Shown here piece after piece: positions 54,581 to 64,000 of a stretch of 64,000 bases of DNA (positions within the stretch are counted from its first letter, which is position 1; the number at the start of each line of letters is the position of its first letter). The notes below the pieces were generated by a model, which saw only the letters and a list, made by a program, of their open reading frames with translations, was not told the DNA's origin and ran no database searches. The DNA lies in contig JABCPU010000149.1 of the NCBI GenBank assembly GCA_016800925.1, forward strand, positions 62,001 to 126,000, in the 5' to 3' direction. A program made the translations under genes and the position numbers. This stretch comes from Suillus spraguei. Its lineage: Eukaryota > Basidiomycota > Agaricomycetes > Boletales > Suillaceae.

Positions 54581-57500
54581 ATGTCGCAGCTCATTCCAAG
54601 CACCACACCCATTCGAACTTTTGAAGATCACGGAGAGGTCGTAAGGGCAGTCGCAGTTTTCCCCGATAAGCGAAGAATGGTTACGTGCTCACATGACAAG
54701 ACGCTTCGTCTTTGGGATTTGGAAACAGGTGTTGTGTTGAAGAAGATGGAAGGGCATAGCAGCCTGGTGGAGGCATTGGCGATATCGCGAGATGGTCAAA
54801 TAATAGCAAGTGGTGATCATGGCGGAGAAATCATTGCCTGGCACGGTGAAACTGGTGAAACTCTCATCCAACCCATCAGAGCCCACTCCGATTGGATCTA
54901 CTCGTTGGATTTTTCTCCTGATGGTCTGATGCTAGCCACTTGTTCAGGGGACGAAACGATGAAGTTTTGGTGTACCAAAACGTGGAAGATACAAGGAGAG
55001 CCAATCGAGTGTGGTCGCCTGCTCTTCTGCATTCGATACTCGCCTTCTGGAGAACTTCTTGCTGTCGCAACAGAAGACAATATCGAAATTTATAATTCAG
55101 CCACTAGGGAACGTGTCGCATCTTTCAAGGGTCACAAAGAATACAACTTCTCACTCGCGTGGACGCCCAATGGCACACACCTTCTTTCTGGAGGCAGTGA
55201 AAACGATCCTACCATACGAGAGTGGGATACATTGACCTGGCAGCAGGTCGGTCATCCCTGGGAGGGCGACACTAGCCATATTGACGCCATTGCCGTCCAT
55301 CCCGCTGGCACCCTTATCGCTTCTGCATCTTATGACAAACATGTCCGTTTATGGCGGTTCTCAGATCAACGAACCATCGCCATCTTCGAGCACACATCCT
55401 CGATACGATCTGTCACTTTCTCTGCGGACGGCAAGCACATCCTCAGTGGAGGCCACGATAAAAAGATCTCAGAGTGGACAGTACCAAAGAATGCCAATTC
55501 AAAAGTGAGTTTCCATCTTCGACCGTCATAACGCAATTCGAGCATCTTTCGTGCAGATACTGGCTATCACGACAGCTCACGATGCATGTGCAATTGGGGA
55601 CCTGTCTACTGCTGAAGAGTTACTCACCCAGGACATCCACACTGACCCCAACGACTATACTTCATATGCCCATCGCTCATTCGTTCAAGCCCGAAAACAC
55701 GCCTGGGATCTCGCCCTTGATGATGCAGTCAAGGTGAGTTGTACCCAGCCATCATGGTTCTCTAAGCTCTTACTAAAGGCTAACTTTCATCTGTCACATA
55801 GTCCATCAGCATTCAGCCCTCCTTAACAGGCTACATCTCCAAGGGTATCGCCCTCTGTGGAAAAGGTCACGTTCGGGAGGCACAGATAGCATTTGACGCT
55901 GCATCCATGTTTACCGTTCAGGATTCAGGGACCAATCATTTTCTTCTCTTGATAAAGGTAGTTTCAATTTGTCTTGTATATTCTCTGCTTCATTGTTCAG
56001 GCCATGGCGCTCTTTAGCGCAGATCAACATGATGAAGCAATGTCACTCATCAAAGAGGTGGCTGCTACTTGTCCAAATACTGATCCTCTTGCGCGTCGTG
56101 TCGTGGAAGTAAGCGTCGCACGACTACGCTTGGTTATAGACGCTGATCCTTGTAACTCGCACATTAGACATATCTACGCGTTCAGCTTGGAATCAATGCC
56201 TTGGATGGCGCGCGTCATGACGAAGCTGTCGACCACTTCACAGCCGCTGTCAACTCAGGTGCTTTGAAAACCATTCATTTTATGTATGATGACTTGACCG
56301 TGGTGCGCCAAGATGATGCATATATAATGCTTTTCAGAGAATCATAACTGAGTGCTTTGTTCAGCTGTTTGGATGGGATCTCGAGTCTTTGTGTTTCACT
56401 GCATACAAGAAACGGTGCCAGGCATTCCTTTTGGCAGGTAAACCAGGCGAAGCCCTCGAAGCACACCGATATATGATGGACACCATTGATGAATTTGCGA
56501 AGGTCAACTGCCTTGATTGGTCGAACGGCAAGTTTTTAGTGACGTTACTGAGGCCACAATTCTGACCCGCATTTCACTCAGAATTCAAGAAAGAATGTAG
56601 CGCGCTCTGTCTTACCGATGAAGATGCTGCCCTCGTTGAAAACAAGTATGTCAGGGCTATTGGCTTATACTCAGTAGCGACCGACCTGGAATATGCATCC
56701 GATGTCATCTTTGCAAATCGCAGCAAGGCAAAATCAGGTAACATGCTATGGGAGGATGCATTCGTCGATGCACAAAAAGTGGAATAGCGCCTACATTTTC
56801 ATAGACCAATGTTGACTTTGGCGATGCATAGGTCACCGAACTCAATCCTTCGTCTCACGTTGGATACCAGTTGACACATACAGCCTTGCATGGCGCGCAA
56901 CGTTACGACGAAGCCATCGAGGCCTTCACAACCATGTTGTCCAAGTTAGATGATTCTCCCGAAGCGCAGATACGAGGTAAGTCATGAAACGCTCCTGCAT
57001 CGTCTCGAAATACCTCTCCCGTTCTGCAGATTTGCGTCAACAGTATGTTTACCCATCCAAAGTAGAAGACGCTATTCGAAAGGCCATTTGGATTGAACTC
57101 GAAAATACCCCACTTCGTCTGCTCAACACCTCCACGGGTCTTTTGTGCGATCGAGTGGCACAGATAAACTCCTTCAAAATGAGTCCAGAGTACAAAAAAC
57201 TTCTTTCATCCACGACGAAACATTCAGACCTCCAAACGGAACGCATCAAAGACGTTGTGGATACATACTTCCGCTGCGTCCTGCTATCACACAGGTGGGA
57301 AGAGACGGAGGCACTGCTGCACGACATCCAAGATAAAAATGTGTACGGGTTAAACAAAATTGGTGGCATCGTGAAACTGCAGTCATTCTGCAAGATCGCT
57401 CGCGATGCTGGGTATTGCTGGGCATGGATGGACACATGCTGCATTGACAAGAAGAACAACACCGAGCTTCAAGAATCGGTCAACTCCATGTTCGTTTGGT

Positions 57501-58693
57501 ACCGCTACTCAGCGCTTACTATCGTCTACCTATGCGATGTCCCTCCTTCATCCCAGCCCGGTGCACTAGCAAGGAGCGCTTGGAACGAGCGAGGATGGAC
57601 CTTTCAAGAATTTGTCGCTCCGAAAGTTGTAATCTTTTATCAAAATGATTGGTCGTTATATCTCGGCGATCGCTCTCCCAACCACAAAGAGTCCCCAGCA
57701 ATCATGAAGGAGTTAGAGGGTGCAACAGGTATAGATGCACGGGCCCTAACCTACTTTCGTCCAGGGATGAGCAACGCTCGACAAAGACTTCGATGGGCAT
57801 CATTACGCGTCACTACATTGCAGGAGGACATCGCATACTCATTGTTTGGTATCTTCGGTATTCACCTACCCGTAATCTATGGCGAGAAGAAGCAAAACGC
57901 GCTGGGGCGTCTCCTGCAGGAGATTGTGGCTCGGTCAGGGGACATCACTGCCCTGGACTGGGTTGGACAATCGTCCGAGTTCAATAGTTGCCTTCCAGCC
58001 GACATTGTTTCATATGCAACCCCGCCATGCGACCTACCATCTTTGTCTGAAGATATGATTCAGACAGCTGTCTCTTCGTTGCGAAACATTGTTCCTGTGG
58101 ATCTAGCTTGGAAACTGTATAACCTGCTCGAGAACATGAGTGCTCCCCTCTTCACAAACTGCAGACTCCGTCTGCCTTGCATCGCATTCCGTGTCACGCA
58201 AGTCAAACGCAGGCATGGTCTTACTGCTCATTCTACGTATGGAGTCAAAGCAGATGGGCTTCGGGATTTGCTAATCACCACGGACGAGACACTAATTCAG
58301 TTCTCGCGGGCAAGGCCCACTCGACAGACTTTCTTTCTTGTCCGTCCATGGGATCGTCGTCTCCTCGAGCTGCCTAATTTTGCAGAGCAACTTTCCTTTG
58401 CAGATGAAGCAGAGAGCGTAGAGGATTGGTCCGAGTCCGAGCCTCCATTAGACGACACTGACGAGTCGTCCAGCGGTTCGTCCGGAGAAGAGGAATTGTC
58501 AGTTGACTCGGAAACTCACTCGCGATCATTGCGTTTAATGGTTCACCTTGGGCAGGCTTTCAGCGCACTTTTTCTAGCACAGCAACATGCTGGAGAATAC
58601 AAGAGGTTTGCGTCGGACCATAACATTATTGCACAGGTCAAAGACACGGCTTCGATTGATATTACGAACATCAGGACCCTAGACATATTGTAG
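54581..58693 (+). CDS. WD40-TPR-HET protein (putative non-self recognition)
   Basis: Nine exons join without any frame problem to about 1222 residues: 54581-55504, 55557-55733, 55802-55957, 56001-56108, 56168-56302, 56365-56527, 56582-56778, 56832-56976, 57030-58693. Residues about 9-300 are seven WD40 repeats (for example KTLRLWDLETG, ASYDKHVRLW) forming one propeller. About 310-660 are alpha-helical TPR-like repeats (AEELLTQDIHTDPNDYTSYAHR; RYDEAIEAFTTML). About 750-860 hold the HET domain (PF06985): CVLLSHRWEE, CWAWMDTCCIDKKN, SMFVWYRYSALTIVYLCDV and ERGWTFQEF. An acidic Ser-rich stretch lies near 1137-1164. HET domains trigger growth arrest or cell death in fungal incompatibility; a repeat-type sensor joined to HET is the architecture of such genes, so the role is inference. 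Intron 6 (56528-56581) has a GC donor, GCAAGT. An upstream in-frame ATG (54542) would add 13 residues; 54581 is kept because the decayed copies share it. Confidence 0.88.
56528..56581 (+). other. GC-AG intron in the WD40-TPR-HET gene
   Basis: The donor is GCAAGT, the usual form of GC donors, and its use gives SNEFKKEC in frame. The decayed copy near 62800 has kept the same GGCAAGTTTT sequence at the same place, so the site predates the duplication. Confidence 0.75.
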
Positions 58694-59035
58694 TTGTATA
58701 GTTTGTTTTATATAATAGCGGTTTATGTATGTAACTTGACAATTACATTTTCATGATATCATACATCATACCCATCCTCTACCTTTTCCTCTAAAGTCAG
58801 CAACTTCTCGATATCACTGTTAAGTGCTTCGAACCTAGTTAACACGTAAGCAGAGGCACAATGTACTCTCGGGGTGGTTACACAAGACATCACGATATCT
58901 GCATCTGGGTTTGGTTTAAGAAAATTACCCGCAATGCATGCCAAAACATAGCACGATCACAACCGTACGAGCCACGGGGTTGGAGCCTTTCTCTAGCGTG
59001 ATTTATAGTCGCAGGCGTGCTCAATACCATCAACC
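58694..59035. other. 3' flank of the WD40-TPR-HET gene; no gene seen
   Basis: About 340 bases with only a short minus-strand frame. The right end matches the leader of the HET gene (CATCAACCTCCAGTAAAATG). Confidence 0.4.
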
Positions 59036-59165
59036 TCCAGTAAAATGTTGAGGCTCATTCTAATCATCACGCCCCTGCAAGAGTTTAAATGCCATAAAGA
59101 AGGTATGAATGCAGTCGCGGTGTTCCCCATCAAACGACGAATAGTTACAAGCCATGGGACGTGTC
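59036..59165 (+). pseudogene. Relic of a WD40 N-terminus, fragment 1
   Basis: TCCAGTAAAATG followed by MLRLILIITPLQEFKCHKEGMNAVAVFPIKRRIVT matches the first WD repeat of the gene at 54.58 kb (MSQLIPSTTPIRTFEDHGEVVRAVAVFPDKRRMVT). The similarity then stops. No further repeats, TPR or HET follow. Confidence 0.7.
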
Positions 59166-59399
59166 GTCATTGGATGGGAAGGAACATTGGAAGCTGTGGA
59201 AACACGAGTCGGATGCACGTGCACAGTGCAGTCGAAGAACACGGTTATGAATTGTATGGAGCATCCTTGGTGGAACGGAGGCGAACTACCTCATGTCTGG
59301 GGCGTCTATAAAACCGAGTTAGGTTGGCGTGATTTTGAAGCAGCATAAAAACGCATGATACACACACCTCCTCTCAGCTTAAGAAACACACCCGCAATC

Positions 59400-59615
59400 C
59401 GACACAACCTGTAGTAAAATGTCACAGCCCCATTCCAAGCACCACGCCCATTCGAACTTTCGAAGGTCACAAGGAAACCGCCGGCTCGTGCCATAATGCC
59501 AGTTGCAGTTTTCGGATAAACGACGAATGGTCACGGGCTCACAAGACAAGACATTTCTTCTTTGGGACTTGGAGAGAGGTGTTGTGTTGAAGAAGATGGA
59601 GGGGTATAGTATGCA
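59400..59615 (+). pseudogene. Relic of a WD40 N-terminus, fragment 2
   Basis: TAGTAAAATGTCACAGCC and the following sequence match the start and first WD repeat of the HET gene, including GACGAATGGTCACGGGCTCAC and TTGTGTTGAAGAAGATGGA, but with frameshifts. The match ends near 59615, where unrelated sequence takes over. Confidence 0.75.
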
Positions 59616-60545
59616 TTGGCCATCAGTACTATAACTAACTAAGATCATCGAACTCGGGTCTTCCAGCGAATCATGATACCTTTTGACGACAATTAGAGTG
59701 AGAGGGCGAACTGATGCATGTAAGGAGTCCAGAAGCACGGCCAGAAAGCCCGTCGGGGATAGATAATTATATTCACGACTCGGGCCACGTTTTATATCAT
59801 CGATGGTGGGATGATGTTGGGGTTCCAGGCGATAGTTCTCACATACACTTCGTCGAAAGTGGACGCCTTCAAATGCTGAGGCATGACTAGTCATGAAATT
59901 CATTTAGTAGGTGGACAATGGACATACGCTGAGACTGATTCTGAAGAAACCGTCCGGGTGGCCCTGCGGACGCAATGCAATGGCGTCCCGCAATAGACAA
60001 TGGCGCAGTCAACGTCTTGAAGACCCCTGCGAACGCAACACCTAAGATGGACCCACGCGAGGCGAGTAAGCGCAGCTACACGGTTAGGATGGCCGACTGC
60101 TCCAGAATCAATCCACAGCGCCATTCAGGAGAGAAGAAACCTCTTTGCTTGTCACGTATTCAGAAATCTTGTGGGCCCGCATTTGTGTCTCTCGAGCAAT
60201 CTCGCAGTCGATGATGGACTGCAATTCAACCTCTGACGTTATAAGCCAAAAGTACAACAACTAGCACCGCCCATATTAAACAACGCACCGTTGTCGTTTC
60301 CGCGAGCATAGACAGGAGCTTGGAGAAGGACAGATACCTCGATTGCGTGGAAAGGATGTCTCTATGGTCAATGAGGAGATGCAGATAAAAGTAAAGCGAC
60401 TCACTCACCGAACGGATCGTTACAATGATTGCGCAATTCATTCCAGGACGGACGATTCATCTGACGTATGCGATGACCTATGAACCGATGATCAGTTTCA
60501 AACGCAAACATCTATGGATTTCCTTACAGGACTGCAATGCAACCC
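59616..60545. other. Unassigned sequence between WD40 relics
   Basis: Minus-strand frames here contain hydrophobic stretches (for example VRCLIWAVLVVVLLAYNV near 60250) that might be exons of the membrane protein whose tail lies at 60.55-61.8 kb, but I could not join them. No function is assigned. Confidence 0.3.
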
Positions 60546-61790
60546 ATGCCATGGAACTTTAGGGTGATAGCACTCAGATAATTGATTTCTAGTGTCGGGG
60601 TTGATGAGCGTGTATATACCTGCAGGCATGCGCTCAAAAAGGACTTGAGGTGATAAGTATAGATAGAGGACTACGAAATGAATGCCAAGATGATGTGCAG
60701 TAACGTATCTTCGGGTCTGATAAATTGGCTAAATAGTAGGATAAAGCCGGGGAGTTATGGGACTGTGAATAAAGTTCAAGCTAGGTGGAGAGGGTAGAAG
60801 ACAAGTCTAAACACCAAGAACAAAAAATGAGACTCATTCGGACGCCTGCAACATCCGCATGAAGACAATGTGGTGATCATTTGCTGTAACAAACCGTGAT
60901 GGATTCCTTTGGTACAAGAGCCCATACTTCTAAGCTGTCGCCCTGAAGATTGTGTCAACTTCGGCACAGCTGGCAGTGGGTCACGAATATTCACGGTTCC
61001 AACTGTTGCTGAGGGTGGGAGTACGACGGGCTTCGGTCTTCGAAGCTTCAGAAGGAGGCACGACCGTTTGCATATGCGAATGAATATAGTCTCAACAGCG
61101 TATCTTTTGAATGATGGCTGACCTGAGTGGCTTACGAAGTCATCTGCGAGATAAATCTGGTCGTCATTATCGTTTCAGACCTCGGAGAGAATGGGCATCT
61201 GGATTCAAGACGTACCATCAACATGATTTACAGACTCTTTATACTACTCTCAAAGCGAGTCGTAGGGTGAGGGATCACAAGGCCTATACTTGAAAGCTCT
61301 TGTACCGTGAAGGCTTGTGATACTCGATTGATGCCTCAATAGGGTCGAGGATTGGGACCATGTATTCCATGATCGATAAGATGAACACTGCAGTGATATG
61401 TCAATAATTTGCAGGCTTGCGCAGCTTTGGCTGTAGTGAGAGCTCATGCAAGATCACAACAGGAATGAATATAGGAAGATTATTGGCGAACAAACTGAAA
61501 GCAAATGGTCCTAAGGTTGGCTGAGAAACTGAGAGGAAGCGAGTAGCAAAACGCTGGAAGGAAGGTTAAGATCTTTGGAAAATATGATTTGAATAAAATG
61601 TGTATTGAAAGACGGAAACTCCACCAGTAGAAGCAGATTCTAGACACGAGAAGAGCAGGCGGATATTGATATTTGGAATCGACGAGATGAAGAGGTGATA
61701 TTTGCACCCCGGCATGTGCACCCCGGCATGTTACATGATGAAGTGTTGGAGACGCTACGAAAGCGAACTGCCTCATGTCCTGGGCGTATA
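60546..61790 (-). pseudogene. Second copy of the membrane-protein gene of 53.4-54.2 kb
   Basis: 61190-61445 matches 53730-53990 closely (CATGATTTACAGACTCTTTA against CATGATTTGCAGACTCTTTG; both carry TTGGCTGTAGTGAGAGCT). A tail with VNIRDPLPAVPKLTQSSG follows, then a 3' part that also recurs at 62.88-63.34 kb. SANLRTICFQFV near 61490 corresponds to ANIRRICFQFV upstream of copy 1, but the helix region that follows is largely missing. It again lies head-to-head with a WD40-TPR relic (61.9 kb). Confidence 0.6.
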
Positions 61791-61898
61791 CAGAAGCGAG
61801 TTAGGTTGGCGTGGCGAAGCACCATAATAACGCGCAATACACACACCTCTGCAGCTTAAGAGAGACTCGACCGTGCTCAACGCCACCAACCTCCAGTA

Positions 61899-62876
61899 AA
61901 ATGTCGCAGCTCATTCCAAACACCACACCCATTCGAACTTTTCAAGACCATGAGGACACCGTAATGGCAGTGGCAGTTTTCCCGGATAAACGACGAATGG
62001 TTTAGTACGGGCTCAGAAGACAAGACACTTCGTCTTTAGGACCTGGAGACAGGCGTTGTGTTGAAGAAGATGGAGGGGCATAGCAGTGGGGTGTCGGCAT
62101 TGGCGGTATGACGAGACGGGCAAGCGGCGACAAAAATGGAGAAATCATCGTCTGGCACGGTGAAACTGGTGAAACTCTCATTCAACCCATCAAGGTGCAG
62201 ATCAACTCGTTGGATTTTTCGTCCAATAGTTCGGTGCTGGCCATTGATGTACCAAAACGAGATGCAAAGAGAACCAATCAAGCGTGGTGACTGGTTGGGC
62301 TCAGTTCGTATAATCCAGGCACGTCGCCCGATGGAGGCAATAGTGAAGGTTGGTCATCCTCCATTCTAAGGATAGCCCCATCCATGTTCACCAACCAAGA
62401 TTCAGCTACTAATCAATTTCTTCTCTTGTCTTACATCTTGTTTTCTTCATTGCGTGTTTCAGGCCATTGCCCTCTTCAGCGCAGATCAACACGACGAAGC
62501 TGCTGACCACTTCACTGTTGCTGTCAACTCCACCGCCTTCTCATCGAAATACATTCATTAAATATACGGGGATTTGACCGCGGTGCGCCAAGATGATGCG
62601 TCCATAATGCTTTTTATAACTGAGTGCTTTGTTCAGATTTTCGGCTGGGATCTTGAGTCTTTGTGTCTCACTACACACAAGAAACGGTGCCAGGCATTCC
62701 TTCTGGTAGACAAATCTGATGAAGCCCTCGAAGCACACAAATTCATGATGGACTCTATTGACAAATTTGCCAAGGCCAGCTGCTTCGATTGGTCGAATGG
62801 CAAGTTTTCAGTGACGTCACCCGAGACTAGCATACCACCCATGCTACGGAACTTCCGGATGGTAGTACTTGGGTAG
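61899..62876 (+). pseudogene. Decayed WD40-TPR paralogue without HET domain
   Basis: Starts like the HET gene (MSQLIPNTTPIRTFQDHEDTVMAVAVFPDKRRMV) and then meets TAG stops (near 62003 and 62037). It keeps the second WD repeat (ATGGAGAAATCATCGTCTGG...), skips most others, and resumes with TPR-region exons (GCGCAGATCAACACGACGAAGC) and the exon-6 block ESLCLTTHKKRCQAFLL...FDWSNG with its GCAAGT donor. Homology ends shortly after, before the HET part. The copy has deletions and stops throughout. Confidence 0.8.
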
Positions 62877-62879
62877 CTG

Positions 62880-63345
62880 ATTTCTAGTATCGGGGTTGGT
62901 GGGTATGTATGTGCCTGCAGGCATGCGCTCGAAAAGGACTTGAACCGATAAGTGTAGATAGAGCGTGCATGAAGACCACGAAATGAATACCAAGACGATG
63001 TGGAGTATCCCATCTTTAGGTCTGGCTGACTGGCTGAACAGTAGGATAAATCCGGGGGTTATGGGGACTGTAAATAAAGTTTAGGCGAGGCGAAGAGGGT
63101 AGAACAGGAGTCTAAACACTAAGAGTTCAAAAACGAGACTCATTTGAACTCCAGCAACATCCGCCTGTAGTAAGACAATATGGTGATCGTTTGCTGCAAC
63201 ACACCGAGATGGATTCCTCTAGTATGGGAACCCATACTTCCAAGCTGTCACCCTGTGGATTGTGTCATCTTGGGCATAGCTGACAGCGAGTCACGAATAT
63301 TGACGAGCTCCAACCGCTGCTGAGGGTATACACTTAAAACGACTA
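62880..63345 (-). pseudogene. Third copy (fragment) of the membrane-protein tail
   Basis: Matches 60590-61020, sharing CCTGCAGGCATGCGCTC, AGTAGGATAAA and AGACTCATT. On the minus strand it reads LELVNIRDSLSAMPKMTQSTG, followed by a stop. It is a duplicated 3' fragment only. Confidence 0.65.
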
Positions 63346-63553
63346 CCCATGAGCAATCAAACGTCGTACTTCAACCACCTCCTTTTTCCCGTAGTTCTCT
63401 CAACTCATTCATATCACTCTTCCGCTCTTACACGACAGCCAAGCCATATGAGACACTTCGTGAGCTGGCATGATCATATGCGTGATTATGGCATTATTGC
63501 AACTTGGCGCTTCTAAATTATCATATTTGCAGTATCTTGGTAGAAAAGAAAAA

Positions 63554-64000
63554 TCAAGGGGACAAGGAACTCTTCGTGCGGATACGTTCGCCAGCGAAAT
63601 ATATCCACACGGGGAAGGGTATACCGATGATGATAGCAAGACCTGCAAGCAGGGAATTGCCTCCGCCATAGCCGAGCGCCGCAAACATCTGTTCTCCAAA
63701 CAAGGGGAACGCGAAACCAAGAAGTGAACGGAGCATCTGATAATGTATTCAGTGGACGCGAACGAAATTGGGTGTGATGTAAGAACGACTAACGGAAGCG
63801 GCTGCAGTAGCGCTTGCAGCATAGGTGAATGTATCCACGAGATACAGTTGAATAGGGAGGCTTAATGTTAAGAGGTTAGACCTGGAAGAGACCAATGCAC
63901 CGGAGCACACCCACAAACTTGTCATTAACCCGAATCCGAAGATAGCGGTACCAACGATGGGCATCATGAAGTGGACTTTGGCTTGAGCAGACCAGCCATA
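63554..64000 (-). CDS. MFS transporter of the fungal DHA1 type, C-terminal part
   Basis: The stop is at 63554-63556, and exons 63554-63736 and 63794 to the window edge join in frame over a 57-nt GT-AG intron. The product shows the C-terminal half of fungal drug:H+ antiporters: YGWSAQAKVHFMMPIVGTAIFGFG, LPIQLYLVDTFTYAASATAAAS, then MLRSLLGFAFPLFGEQMFAALGYG and a final IPFPVWIYFAGERIR ending. These are the last four or so membrane helices of a plasma-membrane exporter of drugs or polyamines. The gene continues beyond the right edge, so its start and substrate class cannot be judged. Confidence 0.85.

Noticed and set aside
57049..57462. Minus-strand frame of 137 codons in the HET exon
   Set aside because: Antisense shadow of the conserved HET-containing exon.

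Overview
This window looks like nuclear DNA of a basidiomycete, most likely an Agaricomycete. Nearly every real gene is cut by many short introns of about 45-65 nt. The gene content also fits: a SIN3 corepressor, a DUF6533-type membrane protein, a fungal pRiA4b-ORF3-like protein, an MCH-type transporter and a WD40-TPR-HET protein. Most genes were rebuilt by hand-joining exons; no transcript evidence was available.

Layout. 1-0.8 kb: a membrane protein at the edge. 4.06-5.96 kb: a bZIP transcription factor. 6.8-10.4 kb: a degenerate and an intact copy of a small two-exon gene (a third relic lies at 29.9 kb). 10.8-12.1 kb: a PD-(D/E)XK-like protein, followed by a decayed MFS transporter (12.3-13.2). 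14.4-14.9 kb: a tiny five-exon gene resembling a complex I accessory subunit. 15.25-16.8 kb: a pRiA4b-like gene. 16.9-20.07 kb: a tandem duplication carrying two small secreted cysteine-rich proteins. 21.2-23.1 kb: a sphingoid-base-phosphate phosphatase. 23-32 kb: gene-poor and repeat-rich, with inverted repeats, a DDR48-like gene, tandem tRNA-like Pol III units and a minisatellite. 32-34 kb: an intact monocarboxylate-type transporter. 34.6-36.1 kb: a class II-like eIF4E. 36.7-37.0 kb: a third secreted cysteine-rich protein. 40-41.8 kb: a RUS/DUF647 protein. 42.2 kb: tRNA-Ala(AGC), divergent from SIN3 (42.4-46.7). 47-49 kb: a frameshifted paralogue of the transporter. 50.9-52.6 kb: a DUF6533 gene. 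53.4-63.3 kb: a WD40-TPR-HET locus, one intact gene next to decayed copies. 63.55 kb to the end: the C-terminus of another MFS transporter.

Two parts run the cell (bZIP, complex I-like subunit, SIN3, eIF4E, RUS, lipid phosphatase, tRNA). The rest looks like rapidly turning-over accessory DNA. The most distinctive locus is the WD40-TPR-HET gene, whose neighbourhood repeats a divergent [membrane protein | WD40-TPR] arrangement and has lost the HET part in the decayed copies. This resembles the birth-and-death evolution of fungal non-self-recognition genes. The three six-cysteine secreted proteins form a second small family.

Caution on sequence quality: several conserved genes (eIF4E, the lipid phosphatase, the DDR48-like gene, the second transporter) carry single-base deletions at or next to short homopolymers. 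Other long genes (SIN3, HET, bZIP) have none. Some of these breaks may be assembly errors rather than real lesions.
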